This document shows positions 54,182 through 64,000 of a DNA stretch of 64,000 nt, in pieces. Within the stretch, counting starts at the first letter, position 1; each line of letters starts with the position of its first letter. The notes below the pieces were generated by a model that had not been told where the DNA came from, did no database searches, and saw nothing but the letters and a program-made list of their open reading frames with translations. Made by a program: the position numbers and the translations under genes. The DNA comes from Oryzias latipes (taxonomy: Eukaryota; Chordata; Actinopteri; Beloniformes; Adrianichthyidae): positions 34,494,934 through 34,558,933 of the forward strand of contig NC_019859.2 of assembly GCF_002234675.1 (NCBI RefSeq), read 5' to 3'.

Positions 54182-55351
54182 AAGGGGGTGTGTATTGGCA
54201 AGAGTCTGGCGATACGATACGTATCCTGATATTTTACCAAAACATGTTTTCTTTCTGTTTTTTTTAAATATGACTTTGAAAAAACTCAACCTGAATTTTA
54301 ATGTCTTCCACTGTAATAAAATGGTCAAATTCGGTTTAATGATCATAATGTTAAGCACTGCAATTGTATCTTATATACAAGTTTCGTTTACCAAAGGAAA
54401 TTCATAGTGCTTTTATTTTGGTAAGTTAAAATATAGAAAGGGAACAGTCAAAACATTGTCTGATTTAAAAAAAATATATATATATATATTTTTAAGTGTA
54501 AGAAAAAACAAAGAATGAATGAGCCTTAACCAATAAGTTTCTATTGAGGAAATAAAATGCTGTTTATTTTCAGCATTAATGTAGCTTCTCTAGTGCTTTT
54601 AAACAGTTCAGGAGACTGAATGGTGCTTTAAAAATAAAGAGTGGGGGACACAGACTGATTCTTTCCAGAAACAAAGTCTGATGATGAGGCAGATGACAGA
54701 ACGAAGGAAAGTTGCTTTAATGTGCCAAAAAATGGCTTTGTTTACATTTTGCAAAGGTGCAGCAGAGCAGAAATGTAACCCTTGTGACACACGGAAGTAA
54801 ACTGGTAACGCTGATCACCACAACGTCAACCTTTTTCAGAGCGTTGTACACATCCCTCTGATCCATCAGGTCCCTAAACTAGAATCCATTGCTTTGAGGT
54901 TCTGCAGAACTTTAGCCCGCTTTGCTAACATGTCAGCAGATGCTAAGCGCATTAGCCTATTAGCTGCTGCAGTGCTTCATTGTCTCTTATTTATCTGAGC
55001 CGCTAAAAAGCACAGAAATCCACGTTTTCATATCTTACTGGTTCAGAGTTTCTGTTTGGTATCCATTCCAAGTAAAAACTAAAAAGTTCATGTCTCATAA
55101 CAACAGAACAAGCTGCCTCTGGCTACAGTCTTCATGTTGTCTTGTGCAGAGTTGGGGCTGCTCAAAGGGGCTCCGTGTTCTCTGCTGCCAACTAGCGGTC
55201 GGAGGGTGAAGTGGACAACAAGAGTCAGAAGCTGAAGGACGCTCAGAAATAATTAAATAAATATCGATCTGGCAGCATTTTGAATCGATACAAGTATTGC
55301 CAACTGACGTATTGCGATATATTGCAGAATCGATTTTTTCTTACACCCCTA
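54182..55351. mobile_element. hAT-like element (1170 bp) with 8 bp target duplication
   Basis: Flanks carry the exact 8 bp repeat actggagc (54174-54181 and 55352-55359). The ends are short and imperfect, AAGGGGGTGT on the left and ACACCCCTA on the right. Both subterminal regions hold words such as gatacgatac and atcgatac. No transposase is readable, so it is non-autonomous. Confidence 0.7.
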
Positions 55352-55359
55352 ACTGGAGC

Positions 55360-55994
55360 TTTCTCTCTCTTGTTCAAGTTGTTTATCCCTCTCCATGGGG
55401 GGTTACCACATGGGTTTGGTTTTTCCATCATCCACAGTCGTCTGCATCTGATGTGGTAAGTCAAAGGGAGGCTGAGTCAGATCTAAAGAAGTAAAGCGTA
55501 TTTAAACTCCTTCAGATATTTGTTCATAAATATTTTCATGAAACAGGACCTAAACTGTGCTGAACGATGAATCCTTTACAAAACGACAAAACAGTTCAGC
55601 CAGATGACCAAAAGAAAAACATCAAATAATTACTTCTCAGCCATATAGTGAATAAATGACATCAAACAGGTGAAACATGAATAAATGTTGGTTTATACTC
55701 TGGTTTCAGACTGTGGCTCTGTGTTTCTATCTGGTGGAGAATCTGTGGAAGTGTCTGTATGGAGTGGAGGAGACGTTTCCTCTGCAGATGAGTGCAGAAC
55801 TGTGTGAACTGAGGCATGTATGAACCCAGGAGAATAGAATAAAGTCCAACTCCTCTACATGTTGCGCTTCAGCTTTAGCATCCAACTATCCTCCAACTAT
55901 TTAAAGTTATAACAGCCGGTCACTTGAGAATGATCGTTTTATCAACAGAAATGATAGTTTTCAAATATTTCAGGCTAAAATGAAAGGACACCTT
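55360..55994. other. Stretch with no recognised gene
   Basis: No domain, RNA gene or terminal repeat recognised. Confidence 0.35.
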
Positions 55995-56590
55995 ATTTTA
56001 GCAAACGTTTTTGTTGAAGAAAATCTTTGACATCTTTAGTGTCTCTGCTAAATAGTAGCTTTTTTTTAGATCCATGAAGTTCACCTCGTGCTTCCTACAA
56101 AGCATTCCCAGTGGTAGCAAGTAGAAAGAAAATAGCAATGGTTCCAGAACCCACTTCTTGGATGAGTGAGGGCCCATTCTAACGCAGAAAAACCTGTCTT
56201 TAAAGTAAGGCCACATCCACAATAGGGCTACCCCAGAAAGCCCTGCCCATTGTTCCTGCCAACCAATCATGATCAACTGTGTCAAGAGCTGCTGATAGAT
56301 CCAATAACAAAAGAACGATCAGTTCACCTGCATCAGGTTTCATCAGGTTCCATCATTAAAAAACATGATAAAAGTATGTCTGTCTCCAGACCTGAATCCT
56401 GACTATAAAGGTTCCAGGATCTCATGTGCATTTAAGAAAGTGACCAACTGCTTGTAGACGGTGTTCTCAAGGACTTCAGCACAGAAAGGTAGGTTGGATG
56501 TTGACCTACAGTTTGAAAACGAAGAAGAACCAAGCCCTTGCTTTTTCAGCAGTGGTCTCTCTACTGCCAGACGAACCTGAGTGGACACAA
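55995..56590 (-). mobile_element. L2/Rex-like LINE reverse transcriptase fragment
   Basis: On the minus strand, pieces encode SNLPFCAEVLENTVYKQLVT with F-L-N-A-H-E-I-L-E, then a G-P-H-S and L-L-F-S-F-Y-L-L-P-L-G segment. These are RT palm motifs of L2/Rex-type LINEs. The sequence runs parallel to that at 61930-62600, so they are two copies of one family. Many frame breaks. Confidence 0.65.
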
Positions 56591-56749
56591 GAAGACTAAA
56601 TTGACCCGTCAGAGACGGCCCTGAAAGTTTATTGCGGTCAAGCCAGCCATACTTCGGATTTGCGGTGTCAAATCAGCCGCTTCTGAATTTTTAGTGCTCT
56701 CATATTCTCAGCTTTTGTTGCTTTTCTTTTTTTCTTATTTTGAAAACCA

Positions 56750-57240
56750 GAAATGGATTTAGGCTAATTTGAAAATCGCAGAACCGAATGACGGAAATCC
56801 TCCGGTTTCATCGCAGATCGGGGAAACGTTTCTACTCGAACTGAAGAAGAGATTCAAAGACACCAGTATCAGGACATGGCTAAATGATGGATGGACACAA
56901 AAGCAGAGGCGGGAAAACACAGCTGTGTTATCAAAACAGAGACGGTAATGTGGACTGACAGTGATGAAGAGGGAGAGGAAGACTCTAAAGTCAATTCTTA
57001 AAGCCATCAGATGTTTCACTGCCACAGATTTGGACACATTGCTGCTGTTGGAAAGGAAAGCAGAGATGTCCCAGGTGTGGAGAGGATCACCGCTATGAAT
57101 CCTGGGAACAAGTTGAAACCTATGTGGGGGTCATGGTGCAGCGTATGCAGGCTGTCAGGTCACGAGGAGAGAAGTCCATCAAAAAACCAGAGTATGAAAC
57201 AGAATGTCATCTGCAGATGTAGTCACAATGGTTGGTAAAG
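56750..57240 (+). mobile_element. LINE ORF1-type zinc-knuckle relic
   Basis: The plus strand encodes MFHCHRFGHIAAVGKESRDV and then S-V-C-R-L-S-G-H, the order of a double CCHC knuckle in ORF1 of I/Jockey-like LINEs (C-x2-C/H-x-F-G-H-x-x-x-x-C). Two of the expected cysteines are changed. A short acidic stretch (D-S-D-E-E-G-E-E-D-S) lies before it in another frame. Confidence 0.45.
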
Positions 57241-57551
57241 ATTCTGACAGACAAACGTATTGTAGAAAAAAAGAATAAAAAGTCCCACGTACAAAGAAAC
57301 TGTCTGACCAATTTTCCACATTTTAATCATTTCATCTCCTCTGAAAAACTACGGTGGCTCAGAGGTGCAAGACACATTTATATTGAAGATCCAACAACAG
57401 CAAATCCTGGTACACAATAACAAATCTTGAAGAACCAAAAACAACCACTGTACAAATGAACAAATCCAGAAACACAACAGCAAAAGCAGAGGAAAAGCTT
57501 CTAACAGAAAGAGACATAATATAAAACTAATCATGTATGAGATTTTAAAGT

Positions 57552-57905
57552 TATTTATTACAGTTTTTTTAAGTGGGCATTATAAATACACGAAACAGTC
57601 CAAAAGCATTGTTTAAAGTGTATTGCTACAATAAAAATTACATAAATATTTAGCAAAATAAAATTTTGCGTCACATCCTGTATTAATGGTATTCCTTTTC
57701 TGTTGCAGCTGCTCACTTTGGTTCATTTTTTCTCCATCTTCTGCTGTCGTGCTTTCACTTCAAAATTCAGACGTTATTTTATTAAATAGCCTTTGGAAAG
57801 AACCGCGACAATTAAAGGTTAAATTGTAAATTGTAAATAAAAAACAGAAACTTTTCTTTAGAACTAAAGAACAGAACATTCATGAACTTACTTTCAACAT
57901 ACTCA
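57552..57905 (-). repeat. Right arm of the inverted duplication, leader exon lost
   Basis: 57552-57765 mirrors 52822-53035. 57765-57905 continues with leader-intron sequence (gaacagaacattcatgaact then tactttcaac) up to the place where a leader exon should begin, but the exon is absent and unrelated AT-rich sequence follows. Confidence 0.8.
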
Positions 57906-58060
57906 ATGTTTAGAAATTATTTTTAAAAATTCTTTGTAATAATTTTTTTATTTGTAAGAAGTCCTGCAACAATGCATTTTCATTCAAGTTTGAGCTTTTA
58001 AGGCTGACTGTTTCTCTTCTTTAACAACAACAAATGATGTATCTATATATATATTATATA

Positions 58061-58105
58061 CATAAATGTATAAATATATTTATATAAATGTATAAATATA
58101 TTTAA
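58061..58105. repeat. Two-copy AT-rich tandem repeat
   Basis: ataaatgtataaatatattt is repeated in tandem, within a wider tata-rich stretch. Confidence 0.7.
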
Positions 58106-58464
58106 ATCTAAAAATATATACAGTTTATAAAAGCTACTTAGACACCACTAAAATCAATAGAAATCAATGTCATGTGGGCGTCGTCGACCTCACCAAGATG
58201 GCGTCGCGCTCCGCCACCGTCGGCCAGGCTTCTAAAGCGGGCGTGTCTCCTCTAGTGATAAAACTCATTTGGTGCACCCGGGCCAGACGTGTACGACAAC
58301 GCCTCCTAATGTGCATCTCGCGATAACTAACAAATCTCACAGTTACTGCCTGCGCCCAACGGTCTTTTTGAAGAATGTTTCTCCGGACTCGGTACTCATC
58401 CCAAGTCTTTACTGAAAAAGCTCTCACACCTGCATCTTTGGTTGGTTTGATTAATGAAACCGTA
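58106..58464. other. Insert between two leader-intron copies
   Basis: A locally CpG-rich segment (58170-58400, with atggcgtcgcgctccgcca) separates two copies of Ig intron 1. A minus-strand frame of 99 codons covers it without a recognised domain. It could be a small mobile element or captured promoter-like sequence. Confidence 0.35.
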
Positions 58465-58594
58465 ATCAAATTCAGACATTACTTCATTGACTGGTCTTTA
58501 GAAAGAACCGTGACGGCAAAAAAAGGTTGAAGTTTCTAAACATCGAACAGAAATTTTTCTTCAGAGCTAAATAACAGAATATTCACGAACTTAC

Positions 58595-58673
58595 CTTCAA
58601 CATTTGAACAGAACCACAAAAAGGTAAAAATCCACAGAGAAAAACAGGCAGAAACAGAGAATTCTGCTGCCAT
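58595..58673 (-). CDS. Ig-superfamily leader (signal peptide) exon, orphan
   Basis: The minus strand reads MAAEFSVSACFSLWIFTFLW and then FCSNVE, ending GAAG|gtaagttcg in phase 1. It is 79 nt long, like the leader at 52594, and its intron (58465-58594) is nearly the same as those at 24.87-24.98 and 57.77-57.90 kb. No V exon was found in the window to its left on this strand. It may be the leader of a gene with a long TE-filled intron or a relic. Confidence 0.7.
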
Positions 58674-58699
58674 CAGGACTGACGGACGGAGCCGCTGTT

Positions 58700-59725
58700 A
58701 ACAGCCCTGTTTTGCTGATCTACCGCTGTGCTGAATGTTTGTCGGAGTCACATGTTCACTGTAGAACACGAATGAATCTCTGCAGGTCTGCACCGAGCCG
58801 TCGCTCTAAGAAATGACTCAAGCGGTTATTGAAGCTGAAAAAAGAGACCTTGCTCCCAGCCTGAAAAGTACCGCCGTGACGATTGGTGGCTGGCCGGTTC
58901 GTGAATCGTGATTTGCTCAGACGGGACGGAAACAGTGAGAGAGAAAGAGAGGGTGGCGTAACTTTACCGAAGTCTGTTTGGTTTCACTTCTACCAAGGCG
59001 GGGCGATTGTCGGGGGTTGGGCGGATGGTGTCCACCAATAACTCATTGGTTCTTACTACCGGTACTTTTTTTTCAGGGTCTTTGATTTTATTTTATTATT
59101 AAATAAAATTGAGATAAAAATGTCTTATCATAATTAACGTAACCAAATAAGATGTTTTTCCACGTGAAAGTAAAATGTGGATAAATTTGAGCTTTTATCA
59201 AGTTTGTTAATTTGTCCCATATTTTTCAGTGTACTTGCAGGTCTAAAAAATATGCACCAACGTTTTCCTCAGAGTGAGAACAGAAAGAACAGTTTAATCA
59301 ATATCCCTTTTCAGCCTTTGCATATACTGATTTGTTGGATAAAACCTATGAATGTTCTTGAATGAAACCTCTTTCACTTTGTTGCTTAGAAGATATTTGT
59401 GTGGCAGAAGCCAAACCTTTTCCCAACACATTTGACCATGAAGTGAAGTCCAGAAAGTTACGGCCGGGGATTCAGTTTTTAGTTCCTGCTGGAACCGTCT
59501 TTGGACGGCTTTGTTTTGATTTGTCAAAGCAGAGAAGCAGAGTTTTCCACAGCAGTGTCCGTCACGTGAAGCTGTGGTTGGGGAGCAGATGGAGATCCTT
59601 TATAAAGATGGGTGAGGTTGAGGGAAACGGCATCAAAAACAACTGAAAGGTCCTTCACAGAAACAGGGATCTGGTAGAACTGAAGGAATTCGGGTTAAAG
59701 TTTAAATAGTTTAAAGTTAGATAGT
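58700..59725. other. Upstream flank of the leader exon; no further gene
   Basis: The first few hundred bases could hold the promoter of the minus-strand leader exon. The plus-strand frames at 59177-59646 have no domain. Confidence 0.35.
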
Positions 59726-60490
59726 TTAAAGTTGACCTTGTTGATTGAATAATTGACCAACTAGTCTGATATTATTATCAAACCACTGTTGGATAAAGAT
59801 AGTTTTCTTTCTGCAAAGAATATATCTATTGTTCCAAATGTAAAATCTGTGAGGAGAAAAGTTATGTTTATAAATCAGGGACGAAGCAAGTAGCATCTGT
59901 TTATGAAATGAAGACAGTTTGATGGACACTTTGTCGGGCTTGTAGGCGCAGAGCAGTAAAAAGTCGAGGCCACCAACCTGGGAGAAAATATAATTGGGAA
60001 TGAATTTTGATTTTTCAGAAACTTTCTTATCCAATTAATTTTAAAAGTCATATTTAAGGTACTGATATCCAGAAAGTTCAGACCCCCACTAGTATAATCA
60101 TTCATTAGAACAGATTTCCTTATATGAAGAGTTCGTCTTTTCCAGACAAAGTCGCATAGCAGTTTATCAACAGTTTTGCTAATCATGCTGCTGACATAAA
60201 TGACTCTGGAGAGCCCTTCAGCCTTGGAGAGGAGAACTCGACCTTTAATGGAAAGGTCACGTAAGAGCCAGAGGTTAAACCTCTTTTTCAGTTTATCAAT
60301 AATTGGAAGAAAGTTAGTATTACCTCTATCATTTTCAGTATTGGATATTATTATACCAAGATATGTGACTGATATCTTTACAGGAACATTAAAGAGTGAA
60401 TCAGAATCACAAGATGTAATTGGGAGGAGTTCACATCTTTTCAAATTTAATGAAAGACCAGATGCTTTGGAAAAATATTTAATTATTGCT
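59726..60490 (-). mobile_element. Tx1/L1-like LINE, C-terminal half (second copy)
   Basis: The minus strand reads FSKASGLSLNLKRCELL, V-T-Y-L-G-I-I-I-S, RDLSIKGRVLLSKAEGLSRV, SGGLNFLDISTLNMTFKINW, and in other frames FHKQMLLASSLIYKHNFSPH. These are ordered motifs of the RT thumb and C-terminal region in fish Tx1-type LINEs. Its upstream end is fused in frame to another copy of the same region (see 60491-61682). Confidence 0.75.
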
Positions 60491-61682
60491 AACCACTTTA
60501 TTTTAAAAGAGTCTTTTAAAGTTTCAAAGGTTAATACATCCATGCCCCCATGTTTTCTGGTGTTACACAAAACAAATTTTGCTTAAGTAATGACATTTTT
60601 TCCTCCAAATAAAATCGAATAATGTTTTGTTTAATAGGTTACAGATGTGTTTTGGCATTTCTATAGACAGAGACACACAGACAGATCTAGAGATTCCTTC
60701 AGCTTTAGATAACAGAATTCTACCGTTCAGAGAAAGATTTCTCATTAACCACATGTTATAAGGCGCGGTGGAGTTTAGAAACAAAGGATTTGTATGTTTG
60801 TGTCAGTGTGGGGGGGCTCCAAAATATTCTAATTTTCAGAAAGGGGGGCCCTGCAGAAAAAGTTTGGGAACCACTGAGTGAATCCATCAGTTCTTGGAGA
60901 TTTATTTGGTTTTAACAGCTTGATGCAGTCACAGACTTCTCCAAGACTTCCTGGATCATCACAAAGTTCTTTTTCAGAGACTTTAATTGTTCTGGTATTG
61001 TTTAAAGAGTTCAGAAAGATTTCAGCTTCCAATTCAGAATATTGTGATGAATATAGATTCTTATAATTGATAAACAATAGTTGGAGATTATTTTAGCATC
61101 ACTACAATTTATGTCATTAATTTTTAACCCGTTAATAGTGTTTATTTGTCCTTGATGCTTCTCCATTTAAGAGTTTTGTTCTCCTTGCTCGACCCATTGC
61201 TTTCTGGATCTAATAAAAGCTCCTTCTGCTTTTCTTCTATAAACTTGATCCAAGTCTTCCTGTAGTTTAACCATTTGTAGTTTCTGCTCATCTGACAGGC
61301 TGTCCAGAGGTTTTTGCGATAGTACTGAGATGCCTGTGATTAGGTCATGCTCTTGTTGCTTTCTTAGTTTAGCTAAGTTACCACCAAATGTTCTTAAAAA
61401 CTTGGCTGATTCATATTTGAATAACTCCCAGTTAACGGAGAAAGAGTTCTCCAATTTGGCCTTATTAAACATTTTTGAAACAAGATTGTAAATTTTTGTT
61501 TGCACTTCTGTCATTTGGAGCAGCGAGTTATTTATTTTTAAATGAGATTTACTGACATTTTGTGAGGGACATTTAACAATATCTATATGGACAGCTTGAT
61601 GGTCACTTGACCACTTGACTTTTGGACCAGCAGCAGCCTGGCTATTGTAGCCTTGGGTGATCCAGCATACAAAGAACTGCAA
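60491..61682 (-). mobile_element. Tx1/L1-like LINE fragments (first copy)
   Basis: The minus strand starts in the linker after the endonuclease with KVKWSSDHQAVHIDIVKCPS, a long helical stretch, and RRKAEGAFIRSRKQWVEQGE. It continues at 60829-61077 with ELCDDPGSLGEVCDCIKLLK and P-N-K-S-P. The RT core is missing, and a small hAT remnant sits at the gap. The copy resumes at 60563-60784 with MRNLSLNGRILLSKAEGISR and ends with GGMDVLTFETLKDSFKIKWL, where the second copy begins. Confidence 0.75.
60785..60877. mobile_element. hAT terminal remnant within the LINE
   Basis: On the minus strand the segment starts CAGTGGTTCCCAAACTTTTT, a common hAT terminal repeat, and is followed by gcagggccccc. Only this end and a short stretch remain. 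Confidence 0.55.
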
Positions 61683-61929
61683 TCATTTAGTCTGGACAAC
61701 AGGAAGGCATGGGTGATGACTGTGAGGTTCGTTTTTAATGTAGAAGACTTCATCCTACCAAGACGGTGCATCTGAAAAAGCAGGACCTGGTCACAGCGTT
61801 TATTTGGAGGAGGAGCTTCTGTTTCACACCCAGGTTCCCGACCACAGACTGTTCAAAAGGGGCGAGAGATCAAGACTGGGCTCTTTTCTATCACTAGGGG
61901 AAAACACAATCATTATCCACAACCTAACT
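61683..61929. other. Short stretch between LINE fragments
   Basis: Minus-strand sequence around 61580-61771 reads A-F-L-L-S-R-L-N-D-C-S-S-L-Y-A-G in another frame, a motif of L2-type LINE C-termini, so a third LINE scrap may lie here. Confidence 0.35.
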
Positions 61930-62600
61930 TAATCATGGCATTCAATTATTGTTTTAATCGTGCGGTCAGGTCCCTTACATATAGGGACATAGATTTGGCA
62001 GTCATCTGCATAAAGGTAAAAGTTTACCTCATACTTCCAACACAGCATTCCCAGTGGCAGCAAGTAGATAGAATAAAGCAATGGGCCCAGAACTGACCCA
62101 TGAAGGCCCCCCCACTTCAGGGGGTAACACTTGAATGAGTGAAGGTCCATTCTAACACAGAAAGACCTGTATGTAGGCCAAGACAACATCCACCGTGGGG
62201 CTATCCCGGAAAAGAAAGCCTAGTTAATTGTTCTGGCCGGCCAATCGTGATCAACTGTGTCCAAAGCTGCTGATAGATCCGATAACAAAAGAACAACCAG
62301 TTCACCTGCATCAGGTATCATCAGAACATCATTAAAAAACATGTTAAAAGTTTGGTCTCTGGGCCATGTCCAGACCTGTAAAGATTCCAGAATCTCATGT
62401 GCTTTTAAGAAAGTGACCAACTGTTTGCAGACTGTGTTCTCAAGGACTTTAGCACAGAAACGTAGGTTGGATATTTACCTATAGTTTGAAAACAAAGCAG
62501 AACCAAGCCCTTGTTTTGTCAGCAGTGGTCTCACTTCCGCCTGTTTAAAACTAAGGGGAGTGGATGCAAGAAGACGAGTGTTGAGAACAGTTCAAACTGC
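61930..62600 (-). mobile_element. L2/Rex-like LINE reverse transcriptase fragment (second copy)
   Basis: Minus-strand pieces encode L-L-L-S-D-L-S-A-A-L-D-T-V-D-H, GSVLGPLLYSIYLLPLGMLC and NFYLYADDCQIYVP, which holds the catalytic YADD. It aligns in parallel to 55995-56590, and both are broken in many places. Confidence 0.75.
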
Positions 62601-64000
62601 TGGTCCTAAGACTGAAAATATGTTCTGAAAAAAACCAGACCGTGAAACACCACTAAAGGATCCAGCTGGATTTCTCAATACCACACCAATGAAAGAGTTG
62701 TACCTGATGGTGTCGGTGGAGAATCAATGGACAGGACCTGTTGACTGTGGAACATTCAGGACATTTCATCACTGGGTTTGTTGCGTCCTGTAACGGTTCC
62801 ACGCTGGAATTCACTGAGCTCCTGAGAGAAGAACATTCTTTCACCAATGTTTGTGAAAACAGTCTGCATACCTGAGGGATAAAGGTTTTATACACATGTG
62901 GTCTCTATACTTTGGGTAATGTAGTGTAATGTAGTGACAGACAAAAATGTTTTTGTGTCAGTCAGTTAAAAAACATCTAATGTATAGGCCTAGTGGTTAA
63001 AAATGAAGGATGTTCAACTTTGACAGAGTTTATAGAAACCCGTAAACCTGCAGGAGAGAATCTCTGAGTAACAATTCTGTCCTACAACAATCCATGGAGG
63101 GATATTTATGCCACCATGTTGCTATCAAAACTTTCTGAGTTGCAAATAAAACTATTAGCTTTCAAATACTTTTTCTTTGCCTTTAAATTTTTTTTTTTTA
63201 CACTAAACGGAAAAATTTAAAGAAAGGGAAAAAACCAAATGAGACAACGCACACAAAAACCATGGCTTTGCAAACGCAAAAATACTTTATGAAAAAAAAG
63301 TAAAAGCCAAAAAGAAAATAAATACAAAATAAAAAACTTGAAAGCAAATATTTTATATTTTAATTTGCATCTTAGAAAGTTTTGTGTGCAGAGTGTTGGC
63401 ATGAATATCACTCCATACAATCCTTTTTGGCATATTGCATGCATAAATTTATTTATAAGAAAAACATTTCAATCAAATACAACAAATAATTGCACCACAG
63501 ACAGAAGAGGGTGTTATACATTTATTATTGAACCAGCTTTTGAGTCCAAAAGGTGGAGTAAGGGATTAAAAAATCATTGCACTACTTAATAAAGTCTTAC
63601 TAGAAGTAACTCTCATACAAAATGTACAAATGTTTGTTAAAAATGTCATCATCATCATAGCAAGCCTTCAAATGATTTTGGTTACAGATATAATACATAA
63701 TGAGACTACTATGACACCGTAGTAAGGAAACAGTTTCATAAAGTTTGTGGGAATAATATTCAACCGACTCTGCATGACCAGCAAAAGGCCAGAAAGAAAA
63801 CTACTTGTGCCATTTTCTGAAAAGACATAAATAGTGAGCTTGAGGTGATTTCTAGTGTACCAAACAAGGAAATAACAGAAACTCTCCTATAACACAACGT
63901 AAATGCCTCGACGGCGACCTCTAGAGGACAGGAAACGCCGTTTCCCCCCCATTCCCATGATTCCTACGGGATTTCACACACATAATGCTTTTAAATTAAG
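62601..64000. other. Stretch with no recognised gene
   Basis: AT-rich, with poly-A/T runs near 63188 and 63290. No domain, RNA gene or element ends were recognised. Confidence 0.35.

Overview
This window looks like teleost fish nuclear DNA, probably a percomorph. It is mostly introns and intergenic sequence filled with transposable elements of many fish-typical classes: Tc1, hAT, PIF/Harbinger, piggyBac-like MITEs, L1/Tx1, L2/Rex-like and other LINEs, and copia, gypsy and BEL/Pao relics. Only a few host protein-coding exons are visible. At the left edge on the minus strand is exon 2 of a neuronal nicotinic acetylcholine receptor beta-type subunit. From 18.9 to 25.1 kb on the minus strand lies an immunoglobulin-superfamily gene with a V-set exon, a membrane exon and a very short tail. 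Two more orphan signal-peptide exons of the same Ig family sit at 52.6 kb (plus) and 58.6 kb (minus), inside an inverted duplication.

Layout. 0-11 kb: receptor exon, a decayed Tc1 element carrying a piggyBac-like MITE and a LINE/SINE tail, a CpG-rich stretch at 6.5-6.8 kb, a MADF-like relic, and Tc1 and LINE reverse-transcriptase fragments. 11-18 kb: an L1-type LINE 3' end, a 1.1 kb Harbinger-like element, BEL/Pao fossil pieces and a 67 bp miniature Tc1. 18.9-25.1 kb: the Ig gene, whose first intron holds a 5'-truncated L1-type LINE with a very G-rich 3' UTR of about 2.2 kb. 25-31.5 kb: dispersed repeats, a Harbinger transposase relic, a gypsy pol fossil, a solo LTR and an antisense LINE end.

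31.8-42.0 kb holds a complete copia element on the minus strand with a 5 bp target duplication. A second LTR element, a gypsy chromovirus-like copy also on the minus strand, has inserted into the upstream copia LTR and made its own 5 bp duplication. LTR pairs are nearly identical in both, so both insertions are recent. The copia primer-binding site matches the anticodon arm of initiator tRNA-Met, the half-tRNA priming known from Drosophila copia.

44.2-50.3 kb is a tandem array of tRNA genes, alternating tRNA-Gly (plus) and tRNA-Glu (minus), four intact-looking Gly, three intact Glu and one Glu split by an insertion. Near-identical bodies carry different anticodons (Gly TCC and GCC, Glu CTC and TTC). 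One tRNA-Glu is interrupted by an hAT element, which is itself interrupted by an L1 3' fragment with a 17 bp target duplication. A second hAT sits elsewhere in the array, and a neighbouring unit preserves the empty site. 50-64 kb: further hAT elements, the duplicated Ig leader exons, and degraded LINE copies including an apparent chimera of two Tx1-like elements.

Nothing here forms an operon-like system. The most interesting features are the tRNA array with its anticodon changes and nested insertions, the two-level recent LTR nest, and the Ig leader-exon duplications. All calls come from reading the sequence by eye and recalled family knowledge. No searches were run.
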